Positions 43,068 to 51,644 are shown, numbered from the stretch's first letter. The stretch: DNA of 64,000 nucleotides from Streptomyces sp. NBC_00433 (GCA_036015235.1 CP107926.1:4979501-5043500); one strand, 5' to 3'. The notes: generated by a model not told the origin, from the sequence alone. Numbers and translations are program-made.

Positions 43068-43126
43068 GGCGCGCGTACCCGCCGGGGGCGCAGACGGGCG
43101 GCTCGGCAATGTGCCGCGCCGCACGT

Positions 43127-43164
43127 CTTCGTCGCCCTGTGCCGTTCTTCGTCGCCCTGTGCCG
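43127..43164. repeat. Tandem 20-bp duplication upstream of the GNAT stop
   Basis: CTTCGTCGCCCTGTGCCG is found at 43127-43144 and again at 43147-43164 (period 20). It lies in the short gap between convergent genes and next to a copy of the ATG-centred palindrome at 43104. Confidence 0.8.
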
Positions 43165-43169
43165 CGCCG

Positions 43170-43775
43170 TCAGGCGTCCTGCACCGGCATCGGGTCCCGC
43201 CACATCGGCCACATCTGCGGGCCGTCGGGGAGGTCGACGGTGCTGCCGGACCAGACGAAGCCCAGGCGGGCGTAGAGCGCGCGGCTGCGCAGGGAGCTGG
43301 CCTCCAGGTAGGCGGCGCGGCCCTCGCGGTCGCAGCGGGCGAGCACCGAGGTGATCAGCTCGGTGCCGCGCCCCTGGCTGCGGGCGGTGGCGTCCACCGC
43401 GATCAGCATCAGGTGCTCGTGCGCCCGCTCCCTGGGATGTGCCGCGTCGAGGATCCGGCCGATGGCCTCGACGCGGTCATTGGCCGGGTCGACGGTACGG
43501 CGCAGCTCCGCGGGCCCGTTCTCGTCGGCCGGGTGGCCGCCGGCCGGTATGGAGAACCACAGCGCCGCCGCGGAGCCGTCCACCGCCACATCGACGTAGC
43601 CCTCGGCAAGGGCGGCGTCCAGGAAGGCACCCATCATCACGCCGTGCTTTTCACGCCGGTCGGCGGGGTCGGGAAAGACCCAGCCGCTGACCGCGTCGTC
43701 CCGGAAGACCCGGTCCAGCAGATCGGTCACGGCCGCCCTGTCGTCCTGTCCGGCCCGTCGGATCGCCACACCCAT
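43170..43775 (-). CDS. GNAT-family N-acetyltransferase
   Basis: A 201-residue acyl-CoA-dependent acetyltransferase. The acetyl-CoA site is LIAVDATARSQGRGTELITSVL (about residues 123-144), matching the Q/RxxGxG/A motif. EASSLRSRALYARLGFV follows as motif B. The N-terminus IRRAGQDDRAAVTDLLDRVF is usual. The substrate is unknown; proteins of this shape often modify small molecules or antibiotics. It stands between two plus/minus transitions with no obvious operon. Confidence 0.9.
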   Translation of the reverse strand: MGVAIRRAGQDDRAAVTDLLDRVFRDDAVSGWVFPDPADRREKHGVMMGAFLDAALAEGYVDVAVDGSAAALWFSIPAGGHPADENGPAELRRTVDPANDRVEAIGRILDAAHPRERAHEHLMLIAVDATARSQGRGTELITSVLARCDREGRAAYLEASSLRSRALYARLGFVWSGSTVDLPDGPQMWPMWRDPMPVQDA

Positions 43776-43837
43776 CGCTTGTCCTCCGCCTGTCCGTTGC
43801 TCGTATCAACTGATCATTTCCGTAAGGCGGTTGCAGC

Positions 43838-44743
43838 CTAAGCCCTTCCGGAATGCCCGGCCCCGGCGGTGCGGGCCTCGATCGCGTGCAGCACCGCGAC
43901 CATGTCGCCGCCGCCGTGGCCGAGCGCCACCGTCTCGCCGAAGAGCGCGTGGCAGGCGTCGAGCAGCGGCGACGCCAGGCCGGCCTCGCGGGCCGCCTCG
44001 GCGATGAGCCGGTTGTTCTTGAGCACGTCCAGGGCGGCCGCCTGGACCGCGAAGTCGCGGTCCCGCAGCTTGGGCGCCTTCGCCCGGGACACCGTGCTGG
44101 CCATCGGCCCGGCGTCGAGCACGGCCAGGAAGCGGTCGCGGTCGAGCCCCTGCCGGTCGGCGAAGTGGAAGGCCTCGGTGAGCCCGGTGACCATGGTGAT
44201 CAGGAAGAGGTTCACCGCCAGCTTCGTCAGCAGCGCGTTCGGCACCGGGCCGCAGTCGAAGGCCTCCTGGCACATGGGCGCCAGCAGCGGCCGTACGGCC
44301 TCCACCGCCGGCCCCTCACCGGCCAGCATCGCCACCAGCTGCCCGGCCTCCGCCGGCCCGCGCGACCCGGACACCGGCGCCTCCACGTAGTGCCCGCCCG
44401 CCGCGCGCACGTCGGCCTCCAGCGAGCGCGAGTAGCCGGGCGAGGTGGTGCCCATGTGCACGAGCGTCCGGCCGGCGACCTGCCCGGCGAAGGCCTCGGT
44501 GCCGCGCGCCAGGGCGGCGTCGATCGCGGGGCCGTCGGCCAGCATCAGGAAGACGGCGTCGCTCTCCCGCAGCACCTCGCCGGGCGTCTCCGCGACCCGG
44601 GCGCCCGCGTCCCGCAGCGGCTCGCTCCTGGCGGGTGTCCTGTTCCACACGGTCAGCGGGGACCGCCCCGCCATGTGCCGTGCCAGATGGAGGGCCATGG
44701 GCTGCCCCATGACGCCGAGTCCGAGGAAGCCGGCTCTGAGCAT
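43838..44743 (-). CDS. NAD(P)-dependent beta-hydroxyacid dehydrogenase-like oxidoreductase
   Basis: A 301-residue two-domain dehydrogenase. The Rossmann domain starts LRAGFLGLGVMGQPMALHLAR. GHYVEAPVSGSRGPAEAGQLVAMLAG holds the family's substrate motif. ALLTKLAVNLFLITMVTGLTEAF contains the catalytic lysine (in TKLAVN). These enzymes oxidise 3-hydroxyisobutyrate-like acids or reduce imines. GGAAAGGA precedes the ATG. It is divergent from the GNAT-TetR pair and shares with it a 73-base region carrying two palindromic operators, so it is probably repressed by the TetR protein. Confidence 0.92.
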   Translation of the reverse strand: MLRAGFLGLGVMGQPMALHLARHMAGRSPLTVWNRTPARSEPLRDAGARVAETPGEVLRESDAVFLMLADGPAIDAALARGTEAFAGQVAGRTLVHMGTTSPGYSRSLEADVRAAGGHYVEAPVSGSRGPAEAGQLVAMLAGEGPAVEAVRPLLAPMCQEAFDCGPVPNALLTKLAVNLFLITMVTGLTEAFHFADRQGLDRDRFLAVLDAGPMASTVSRAKAPKLRDRDFAVQAAALDVLKNNRLIAEAAREAGLASPLLDACHALFGETVALGHGGGDMVAVLHAIEARTAGAGHSGRA

Positions 44744-44788
44744 GGTCGTCGGGTCCTTTCCGCGGGGCCGTGCGTGCGGCTTGCGATC

Positions 44789-44831
44789 TATGACAGCCGT
44801 CATAATACTGACCGTTATGACCAACGTCATA
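44789..44831. promoter_or_regulatory. Two TATGAC-N4-GTCATA operators (TetR-type)
   Basis: TATGACAGCCGTCATA at 44789-44804 and TATGACCAACGTCATA at 44816-44831 share identical 6-bp half-sites, with starts 27 bases apart. They lie between the divergent dehydrogenase and GNAT-tetR genes; the second covers the GNAT start codon. Palindromes of this size are typical for TetR repressors, and a TetR gene is the second gene of the right-hand operon. Confidence 0.8.
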
Positions 44832-45350
44832 GAGCCCGTCGCCGGGACCCTCCCCTCGGCCGCCGACCCGCGCTGGCAGACCGCGGTCGTCACAGCCGCC
44901 GACGCCGACGCCCTGCGCGACCTCTTCGACGCGTGCTCGCAGGACACCGTCCGGCTGCGCTTCTTCGGCCGCCTCCGGGCCTTTCCCGCGGAGTACCTGG
45001 ACCCCGTCCTGTCCGGCCGCGCCGACGTCCACGACGCGGTGGTCGCCTACGGACACGGCGCGAGCAGGGCGCGGCTGGTCGGCCTGGCCAGCCTCGCCCA
45101 GCCTCCGGGAGCGCCTGCCGCGGAACTCGGCGTCATCGTCGGCGACCCCTGGCAGCGGCAGGGCGCGGGCCGCGCCATGGTCGACCTGCTGCTGGCCCGC
45201 GCCCGCGCCCGCGGTGTCCGGCGCGTCGGCGCCGCCGTCCTGCCCGGCCGCTCCGCCCTGCTCGCCGCCCTGGGCCGCCGCCTGCCCGCCGAGCGCCTGG
45301 CGCACTCCGCGGACGGCCCCAGCGGCGTCTATAAGCTGGACGGACCATGA
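44817..45350 (+). CDS. GNAT-family N-acetyltransferase (first gene of tetR operon)
   Basis: A 177-residue acetyltransferase. RLRFFGRLRAFPAEYLDPVL resembles GNAT domains that follow acyl-CoA synthetases (Pat-like). The acetyl-CoA motif is PWQRQGAGRAMVDLLLARAR (about residues 111-130). The ATG start lies inside the second operator palindrome, so repressor binding there would also block ribosome-site formation or transcription. The upstream ribosome site is poor, which fits a leaderless or near-leaderless transcript. Its stop overlaps a potential ATG of tetR, but tetR is likelier to start at 45362. Confidence 0.88.
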   Translation: MTNVIEPVAGTLPSAADPRWQTAVVTAADADALRDLFDACSQDTVRLRFFGRLRAFPAEYLDPVLSGRADVHDAVVAYGHGASRARLVGLASLAQPPGAPAAELGVIVGDPWQRQGAGRAMVDLLLARARARGVRRVGAAVLPGRSALLAALGRRLPAERLAHSADGPSGVYKLDGP

Positions 45351-45361
45351 GGAGGCCGGCG

Positions 45362-45958
45362 ATGACTGCACCCCGCACACACGGCCCGCGGGAACGTATG
45401 GTCTTCGCCGCGGCCCAGCTCATCCGCCGCGACGGCGTCGGCGCGACCGGCATGCGCGAGATCGCCGCCCAGGCCGAGGCGCCGCGCGGCTCCCTCCAGC
45501 ACTACTTCCCCGGCGGCAAGGAACAACTGGTCAACGAGGCCGTCGCCTGGGCCGGCCGCTATGCGGGCAAGCGCATCGCCCGCTATCTCGCCGCCCTCCC
45601 CGAACCCACCCCCGGCGCCCTCTTCGCCGCGATGACCCGGCAGTGGATCGACGAGTTCGAGGCCACCGGCTTCGGCACCGGCTGCCCGGTCGCCGCCGCC
45701 ACCGTCGACTCGACCGCCTCCACCCCCTCGGCCCGCGAGGCCGCGTCCGCCGCCTTCACCACCTGGACCACCCCCCTGGCCACGGCCCTGACCGGCCTCC
45801 GGGTCCCCGCCGCCCGCGCACCCGCCCTGGCCACCCTGATGATCTCCACGCTGGAGGGCGCCATCCTCATGGCCCGCGCCCACCAGTCCACCGCTCCTCT
45901 CACCACCGTCACCGCGGAGCTGTCCCCCCTCCTCGACGCGGCCGCCGCGGCCGCCTGA
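45362..45958 (+). CDS. TetR-family repressor
   Basis: A 198-residue regulator. The helix-turn-helix (about residues 8-55) reads RERMVFAAAQLIRRDGVGATGMREIAAQAEAPRGSLQHYFPGGKEQL in register with the TetR pattern. The C-terminal ligand domain is helical, with TetR_C-like STLEGAILMARAH. AGGAGG lies 6 bases before the ATG. Co-transcription with the GNAT gene and the twin palindromes upstream suggest autorepression and control of the divergent dehydrogenase. The ligand is unknown. Confidence 0.93.
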   Translation: MTAPRTHGPRERMVFAAAQLIRRDGVGATGMREIAAQAEAPRGSLQHYFPGGKEQLVNEAVAWAGRYAGKRIARYLAALPEPTPGALFAAMTRQWIDEFEATGFGTGCPVAAATVDSTASTPSAREAASAAFTTWTTPLATALTGLRVPAARAPALATLMISTLEGAILMARAHQSTAPLTTVTAELSPLLDAAAAAA

Positions 45959-45967
45959 CGGCGGGCG

Positions 45968-45984
45968 CTCCGCGCACTGCGGAG
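45968..45984. terminator. Small hairpin after tetR
   Basis: CTCCGC and GCGGAG pair around a 5-base loop, 10 bases after the tetR stop and before the uspA gene. No T-run is present. Weak candidate. Confidence 0.35.
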
Positions 45985-46050
45985 AGGCCCTGTTGTGCTT
46001 AGGGTGCAGAGGGACGAGCGGCCGCGGCGGCCGGTGAGGAGCGCAGCCCC

Positions 46051-46506
46051 ATGGCGAACGGCGGCACGATCATCGTCGGTGTCGACGGCTCGACCCCCGC
46101 GCAGCAGGCCCTGCGCTGGGCCGGCCGCCAGGCGGAACTGACCGGCTCCCGACTCGTCGCGGTGATGGCCTGGGAGCTGCCCGGGGCCTTCGGGTGGGCG
46201 GGCCTGCCCGGCCTCCCCGAGGACCTGGACCTGGAAGGCCCCGCCGCCCACGCGCTGGCGGAGGCGGTCAAGGACGCGCTGCCGCCCGCGCGGGCGGCAG
46301 CCGTCGAGCAGGTGGTGGTGCTCGGCAACCCGGCCCAGGCCATCCTCGACCGAGCCGAGGAGGAGCAAGCCGACCTCGTCGTGGTCGGCGTCCGCGGCCA
46401 CGGGACCTTCAGCGCGACGCTCCTCGGCTCGGTGAGCCACACCGTCACACTTCACGCGACCTGCCCGGTCGTCGTGGTGCGTGGGACTACGGAAGTGACG
46501 GGATAG
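46051..46506 (+). CDS. Universal stress protein (UspA family, ATP-binding type)
   Basis: A 151-residue single-domain UspA protein. The N-terminal GTIIVGVDGSTPAQQALRWA and the C-terminal ATP motif VVGVRGHGTFSATLLGSVS (G-x2-G-x9-G-S) mark the ATP-binding class. HATCPVVVVR ends the domain. Such proteins respond to stress, dormancy or hypoxia in actinobacteria. A purine-rich site (GGTGAGGAG) precedes the ATG at 46051. It is followed, after a short gap with a DnaA-box-like sequence, by an S9 peptidase gene. Confidence 0.94.
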   Translation: MANGGTIIVGVDGSTPAQQALRWAGRQAELTGSRLVAVMAWELPGAFGWAGLPGLPEDLDLEGPAAHALAEAVKDALPPARAAAVEQVVVLGNPAQAILDRAEEEQADLVVVGVRGHGTFSATLLGSVSHTVTLHATCPVVVVRGTTEVTG

Positions 46507-46533
46507 CCACAGCTCATCGCGCATTGCCCAGAG

Positions 46534-46542
46534 TTATCCACA
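46534..46542 (+). other. DnaA-box-like sequence TTATCCACA
   Basis: An exact match to the general DnaA box lies in the 88-base gap between uspA and the S9 peptidase gene. A single box is not an origin; it may titrate DnaA or be chance. Confidence 0.3.
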
Positions 46543-46594
46543 GGCTGTGACGACAGCCGCTCCTCAGGCGTGCTCGGCGGAGCATCATGGGGGC

Positions 46595-48499
46595 ATGAAC
46601 GAAACGACCGGATCCGCCAGCGGGTCCACGCCCGAATCCGACGCCGTGCCCGCCGTGCCCGCGCCTTCCCCCACCCCGTCGGGCGGCCTGCCCGGCGCCG
46701 TCCCGGGCTCCCTCCCCGACTGGGAGAAGAGGTATCGCGCACCCCGGGTCGGACTGCCGGAGTGGGCGGAGGACGCCCCCGACCACAGTCTGTACGTCTC
46801 CGACGTGACCGGTACGTACGAGCTGTACGCGTGGAATCGGACGACGGGCGAGCGCCGCCAGGTCACCGACCGGCCGAACGGCACGACGGACGGCACGCTC
46901 AGCCGCGACGGCGCCTGGGTGTGGTGGTTCTCCGACACCAACGGCGACGAGTTCGGCGTGTGGATGCGCCAGCCGTTCGGCGGTGGCGATGACATACCGG
47001 CCGCTCCCGCACTCGCCCCCTCCTATCCCGCGGGCGTCGCGCTCGGCGTCGGCGGCCTCGCCGTCGTCGGCCGCTCCACCGACGACGAGGGCACGACCGT
47101 GCATGTCGTGCCGGCGGACGGCGCCGAGCCGTATGAGATCTACCGGCACGAGGAGTCCGCGGGCGTCGGCGACCTCTCGGAGGACGGCACGCTGGTCGTG
47201 ATCGAGCACACCGAGCACGGCGACGCGATGCACAGCGCGCTGCGGGTGCTGCGGGTCGCGGACGGCTCGGTGGTGGCCGAGCTGGACGACACCGAGGGCG
47301 GCACCCGGGAGCTGGGCCTCGACAGCCTCGGCTTCGCGCCCGTGCCCGGTGACACCCGGCTGCTGGTCGGCCACCAGCGGGCGGACCGCTGGCTGCCGAT
47401 GATCTGGGACGTCGCGAGCGGCGAGCAGACCGCGCCCGCGATAGACCTGCCGGGCGACGTCCAGGCCGAGTGGTATCCGGACGGCAGCGCGCTGCTGCTG
47501 GTGCACGACTTCCGGGCCCGCAGCGAGATGTTCCGGTACGACCTGGCGACGGGCGCGCTGACCGCGCTGGACACCCCGCGGGGTTCGCTGGGCGGCGCCA
47601 CCGCCAGGCCGGACGGCACGGTGGAGTATCTGTGGTCGTCGGCCGCGCGGCCCCCGGTGGTGCGCTCCACCACCGGCGCGATCGTGCTGGAGGCCCCGGG
47701 CCTGCGGGCACCCGACTCGGTCCCGGTGGAGGACGTGTGGGTGGACGGCCCCGGCGGCCGGATCCACGCCCTGGTGCAGCGACCCCCGGCCGGCGCCGCC
47801 CGGGGCAAGGGCCCGCTGCCGACGGTCTTCGAGATCCACGGCGGCCCGACCTGGCACGAGTCGGACTCCTTCGCGGCCGGCCCCGCGGCATGGCTGGACC
47901 ACGGCTTCGCGGTGGTGCGGGTCAACTACCGGGGGTCGACGGGCTATGGCCGCGAATGGACGGACGCGCTCAAGCACCGGGTGGGCCTGATCGAGCTGGA
48001 GGACATCGCGGCGGTCCGCGAGTGGGCGGTGTCGTCGGGCCTGGCCGATCCGGCGCGGCTGGTGCTCACCGGCGGCTCCTGGGGCGGCTATCTGACCCTG
48101 CTCGGCCTCGGCACCCAGCCGGGGGCGTGGGCGGTGGGCGTCGCGGCGGTCCCGGTCGCCGACTACCCGACCGCGTATACGGATGAGATGGAGGCGCTGA
48201 AGTCCCTCGACCGCACCCTCTTCGGCGGCTCGCCCGACGAGGTGCCCGAGCGCTATGCCGCCTCGTCTCCGCTGACCTATGTGGACGAGGTCACCGCCCC
48301 GGTCTACATCAGCGCGGGCATGAACGACCCGCGCTGCCCGATACGCCAGATCGACAACTACGTGGAGCGGCTGCGGGCCCTCGACAAGCCGCACGAGGTG
48401 TATCGGTACGACGCGGGCCACGGCTCCCTGGTGGTGGAGGAGCGCATCAAGCAGGTCCGGCTCGAACTGGCCTTCGCCCTACGCCACGTGGGCGGCTGA
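46595..48499 (+). CDS. S9-family prolyl-oligopeptidase-like serine peptidase
   Basis: A 634-residue peptidase. A proline-rich N-terminus is followed by a beta-propeller (about residues 55-370; DGTLSRDGAWVWWFSDTNGDEFG) and an alpha/beta hydrolase domain (about 385-634). The triad is the serine in LVLTGGSWGGYLTLLGL, the aspartate in SAGMNDPRCPIRQ and the histidine in RYDAGHGSLV. It has no signal peptide, so it is cytosolic. The start at MNETTG follows GGGGGC; an in-frame start at 46547 is possible. Its last 21 bases overlap the end of the opposing SURF1 gene. Confidence 0.93.
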   Translation: MNETTGSASGSTPESDAVPAVPAPSPTPSGGLPGAVPGSLPDWEKRYRAPRVGLPEWAEDAPDHSLYVSDVTGTYELYAWNRTTGERRQVTDRPNGTTDGTLSRDGAWVWWFSDTNGDEFGVWMRQPFGGGDDIPAAPALAPSYPAGVALGVGGLAVVGRSTDDEGTTVHVVPADGAEPYEIYRHEESAGVGDLSEDGTLVVIEHTEHGDAMHSALRVLRVADGSVVAELDDTEGGTRELGLDSLGFAPVPGDTRLLVGHQRADRWLPMIWDVASGEQTAPAIDLPGDVQAEWYPDGSALLLVHDFRARSEMFRYDLATGALTALDTPRGSLGGATARPDGTVEYLWSSAARPPVVRSTTGAIVLEAPGLRAPDSVPVEDVWVDGPGGRIHALVQRPPAGAARGKGPLPTVFEIHGGPTWHESDSFAAGPAAWLDHGFAVVRVNYRGSTGYGREWTDALKHRVGLIELEDIAAVREWAVSSGLADPARLVLTGGSWGGYLTLLGLGTQPGAWAVGVAAVPVADYPTAYTDEMEALKSLDRTLFGGSPDEVPERYAASSPLTYVDEVTAPVYISAGMNDPRCPIRQIDNYVERLRALDKPHEVYRYDAGHGSLVVEERIKQVRLELAFALRHVGG

Positions 48500-49348
48500 C
48501 CCGGCCGGCTCGTCGGCGGCGCCCGCCGGGTCCCGGTCGGGGTCCTGGTCCGGCGGGGCGTCGAGGCCGAGCGCGGCGTCGGTCCGTGCCTCGGCCTCCC
48601 GGCGGGCCAGCCGGAAGTACATGAAGACGGCGAAGCCGGCGAAGACGAACCACTCACCGGTGTAGCCGAGGTTCTGGAAGGCCTTGAGGTCCAGGCCGCT
48701 GCCCGGGGGCGCCACCGGCGGCACCGGCTTCAGGGGCGCGGTGGAGCGGGTGGCGGTGATCCAGCTGCTGTAGACGGGATAGGGGAGGACGTTGACCAGG
48801 GTCGCGGCACTGATGATGCCCAGCTGCCCGGTCGGCAGTGCACCGGGGGCGGCCGGCACACCGTTGCTGCCCGCGGCCTCGGGGGATTGCAGCGCGCCGG
48901 TCACGGTGACCTCGCCGGCCGGGGCGGCCGGCACCGCGGCCCGCCCGGCGGCGGGCGGGACGTCGCCGGGCAGCCAGCCGCGCACCACGGGCAGCGCGGC
49001 ACCGCCGTCGAGGCGGAGAGGGGTGAGCACGTAGTAGCCGTCGCGGCCGTCGAGCAGGCGGTCGGGCACGAGCAGCTGACGGGAGGCGTCGAAGCGGCCG
49101 GTCGCGGTGACCGGCCGGCCGGAGGCGTCCGAGGGCAGCTGGGCCCTGGTGTCGGGGAGCAGCGAGGCCAGCGGCACCGGTGCCTCGCCCGCGGTCCGCA
49201 CCTCGGTGTGCTTGGCGTCCTTGTGCGCGTCCACCCGGCTCTGGAAGCGGCTCAGCTGCCAGCTGCCCATGAAGACGCAGAAGGGCACGGCGAGCAGGAC
49301 GAGCACGCCGACCACCAGCCAGCGCGGTGTGAGCAGGAACCGGTACAC
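48479..49348 (-). CDS. SURF1-family cytochrome oxidase assembly protein
   Basis: A 289-residue membrane protein with two helices (about residues 8-30 and 232-250) flanking an external domain, the SURF1 layout. VYRFLLTPRWLVVGVLVLLAVPFCVFMGSWQLSRF is the typical N-terminus (only residues up to the first helix needed). VRGWLPGD and NLGYTGEWFVFAGFAVFMYFRLARR are typical of the family. It helps insert haem or copper into the aa3 oxidase. The GTG start was chosen at the family start. The tail after residue 255 is Asp/Ala-rich and dispensable in appearance. Confidence 0.92.
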   Translation of the reverse strand: MYRFLLTPRWLVVGVLVLLAVPFCVFMGSWQLSRFQSRVDAHKDAKHTEVRTAGEAPVPLASLLPDTRAQLPSDASGRPVTATGRFDASRQLLVPDRLLDGRDGYYVLTPLRLDGGAALPVVRGWLPGDVPPAAGRAAVPAAPAGEVTVTGALQSPEAAGSNGVPAAPGALPTGQLGIISAATLVNVLPYPVYSSWITATRSTAPLKPVPPVAPPGSGLDLKAFQNLGYTGEWFVFAGFAVFMYFRLARREAEARTDAALGLDAPPDQDPDRDPAGAADEPAGSAAHVA

Positions 49349-49423
49349 GCCACCACGGTACGGGGGCGCCGTCCCCCGCCCGCCACCGGGACCCGTCGCC
49401 ACCGGCCCCACCCGCGCCGCCTG

Positions 49424-50593
49424 CTACGACGCCGGTGTGTCCGACACGGCGGGCATGGGCGCGGTCGTGTAGATGGTGCCGGCGCAGGCGCCCTGCAGGG
49501 TCGGGCCGAAGACGACCGGGGCGCCGTTGGCCGGGGTGTGGCGGAGCGAGACGTCGGCGGCCTGCCCGGTGGGGGCGCCGTTCGGCAGGTCCATCGCCAT
49601 CGGGTTCGTGGCGGCGCCCGCGGCGCCCGGGTCCGGCGCGGTGGTGTCCGTCGGGGAGTCGGTCGGGGTCGGGGTGGCCGGCGGCGAGGTGGGCTGCGGA
49701 CAGCCGCCCGGTCCCGCGTCGGCGGGCACCCAGGCGAAGGCGACCTCGTAGTCCTCGCCGGGGGCGAGTACGAGGGGAGCGCTGTCCGAGGCGGCGGGCA
49801 GCTCGGTGGCCGGGTCGTCCGGGGTGTGGCTGACCACGCTGATCTGCGACAGGTCGGCGGTGCCCAGCGCGAAGAGCTGCACCTTGGCGGGGCCCGGCGG
49901 CACGGCGCAGGCCGCGGAGGAGACGTTGGCGACGCGGAACCAGCCGTAGGCCCGGCCGTCGGCGTCGAGGGAGGCGGCATTGCTGGTGCCCTGGCCGAGC
50001 TGGTCGCCCGAGCACTCGGGGGTGCTGGCGGGCGGCGGCCCACCCGGGCTGGTGACCAGGCTCGACGGGCCGTCGGTGCCGCCCGGGGTGGGGGTCCGGC
50101 TGTCCTGGCCGCCGCTGTCCTGCTGGTGGTCGGACTGCCCGGAGTCGCCGGTGGTGCCCCACTCGTTGACGTGCCCGTCCTCGTCCGGCTGGGCGGCGTG
50201 CGTGCTGGCCACGTTGGCCGGGGCGGCGGTGGCGTCGCCGCCGGTGTCGGCGGCGTGGATGAGCGCGGGCACCGCGGCGCCGACCAGCAGCACCGCGGCG
50301 GCGGTCCCGGCCAGCGCCTGCCGGCGGCGCTGGCGCCGGGCGGGCACGGCCCGCCGCAGGTGCTCCAGCGCGTCGGACGCGGGCCTGAGGTCGCGGACGG
50401 CCCCGCGCATGAGGTCGCGCAGCGCCGCTTCCTCCGCGCTCTCGTCCACCGGGGCGTCCAGGTCGGGAGCGTCACCGGGCTCGGGCGAGGCGGATGAGGC
50501 GGTCGAGGCGGCGGACTCGGGCGCGGAGTCGTGTCGGGGGGAGTCGTGCGGGTCCATGCCGTGGGCGTTGTCCGGGGCGTCGGGGGTGGTCAT
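49424..50593 (-). CDS. Membrane partner of the SigE-family sigma factor (probable regulator), DUF4232-like exterior
   Basis: A 389-residue single-pass protein. The cytoplasmic part (about residues 1-92) has an acidic, serine-rich head and a helical stretch (EEAALRDLMRGAVRDLRPASDALEHLRRAVPARR). A transmembrane helix covers about 93-112. The exterior is a disordered Pro/Ser/Thr linker, then a beta-rich domain (CSGDQLGQGTSNAASLDADGRAYGWFRVANVSSAAC, split here by two cysteines). Its start overlaps the sigma factor stop (ATGA). By analogy it may be the cognate anti-sigma or sensor, though no zinc-binding ASD motif is visible. Confidence 0.78.
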   Translation of the reverse strand: MTTPDAPDNAHGMDPHDSPRHDSAPESAASTASSASPEPGDAPDLDAPVDESAEEAALRDLMRGAVRDLRPASDALEHLRRAVPARRQRRRQALAGTAAAVLLVGAAVPALIHAADTGGDATAAPANVASTHAAQPDEDGHVNEWGTTGDSGQSDHQQDSGGQDSRTPTPGGTDGPSSLVTSPGGPPPASTPECSGDQLGQGTSNAASLDADGRAYGWFRVANVSSAACAVPPGPAKVQLFALGTADLSQISVVSHTPDDPATELPAASDSAPLVLAPGEDYEVAFAWVPADAGPGGCPQPTSPPATPTPTDSPTDTTAPDPGAAGAATNPMAMDLPNGAPTGQAADVSLRHTPANGAPVVFGPTLQGACAGTIYTTAPMPAVSDTPAS

Positions 50594-51285
50594 GCCGTTG
50601 CCTCCATGGCGACCCGCAGGGCGGCGATGCCCCGCGAGCCGTACGCCTTCACCGAGCCGAGCGAGATACCGAGCGTCTCGGCGACCTGGGCCTCGGTCAT
50701 GTCGGCGAAGTAGCGCAGCACCAGCACCTCGCGCTGCCTGCGCTGCAGCGAGCGCATCGCGGTCTTGAGCTGGTCGCGCTCCAGCAGTTCGTAAGCGCCC
50801 TCCTCCGCGCTGGCCATGTCGGGCATCGGCTTGGAGAGCAGTTTCAGGCCGAGGATGCGCCGGCGCAGTGCGGAGCGGGAGAGGTTCACGACGGTCTGGC
50901 GGAGGTAGGCGAGGGTCTTCTCGGGGTCGCGGACCCGGCTGCGCGCGGAGTGCACCCGTATGAAGGCCTCCTGGACGACGTCCTCGCAGGAGGCGGTGTC
51001 GTCGAGGAGCAGGGCCGCCAGGCCCAGCAGGGCGCGGTAGTGGGCGCGGTAGGTCTCGGTGAGGTGGTCGACCGTGGTGCCGACAGCCATCGCGGGGTCA
51101 GTTTCGCCGCGCTCGGCGGTGGCGGGCTGGGCCGGGTTCACCCGTGCCACCGGCCAGGGGGCGATCACCGGGAGCCCCCCGTAGGCCTGCCCGGACCGCG
51201 ACGGGCGCGGCGGGCGTACCGGACGCACGGGTGCGATCGTCCCCCGTTGCCCGAATGCCGTTTCGATACCCAGTGCCTCCGCCAC
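50590..51285 (-). CDS. SigE-family (ECF-type) RNA polymerase sigma factor
   Basis: A 231-residue sigma factor. Region 2 is LTETYRAHYRALLGLAALLLDDTASCEDVVQEAFIRVH (about residues 75-115). Region 4 is RSLQRRQREVLVLRYFADMTEAQVAETLGISLGSVKAYGSRG (about 175-218). An N-terminal extension of about 70 residues, Pro/Arg rich, is common in streptomycete members. Near-identical region 4 sequences are widespread in the genus. It is coupled to the membrane protein downstream. The first ATG is adopted; others at about codon 66 would lose only the disordered extension. Confidence 0.92.
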   Translation of the reverse strand: MAEALGIETAFGQRGTIAPVRPVRPPRPSRSGQAYGGLPVIAPWPVARVNPAQPATAERGETDPAMAVGTTVDHLTETYRAHYRALLGLAALLLDDTASCEDVVQEAFIRVHSARSRVRDPEKTLAYLRQTVVNLSRSALRRRILGLKLLSKPMPDMASAEEGAYELLERDQLKTAMRSLQRRQREVLVLRYFADMTEAQVAETLGISLGSVKAYGSRGIAALRVAMEATA

Positions 51286-51644
51286 GTCTGTTGGACACGC
51301 GTCCCCCCGTCAGGGTTGTACGCGCAAGGCACACCGCCCGACGGAGCGTCATATATCCCCATGCGCACCAGCTCTTCCTCAGCGCCCCATTTGCACCGAC
51401 GGCCCCCGTTCACGTTCGGTGTGCAGCACCCCAGGACAGCACCCAGCCAGTGCGCTGACACAAAGACGCTCCCCCGCGGCCGGCGGTTGCAGCCACGAGG
51501 GAGCAAATTCTCCATCGGTTGACCAGGCGGTTTCAAGTGGTCCAGACCAAATTGCAGCCAGTTGAGAACGTATTCCGCCTGATTCGCCCGGAATCGGTTC
51601 TCGGATTAACGCCCGAAGTCAGCGCTCGGAAGCAACATCCGAGG
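51286..51644. other. Gap between aspartokinase and sigma factor genes
   Basis: 359 bases with no supported gene. It contains the sigma-factor promoter region (leftward) and the 3' trailer of aspartokinase. GCTCCC near 51470 and GGGAGC near 51500 could pair across about 25 bases. Otherwise nothing notable. Confidence 0.4.
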
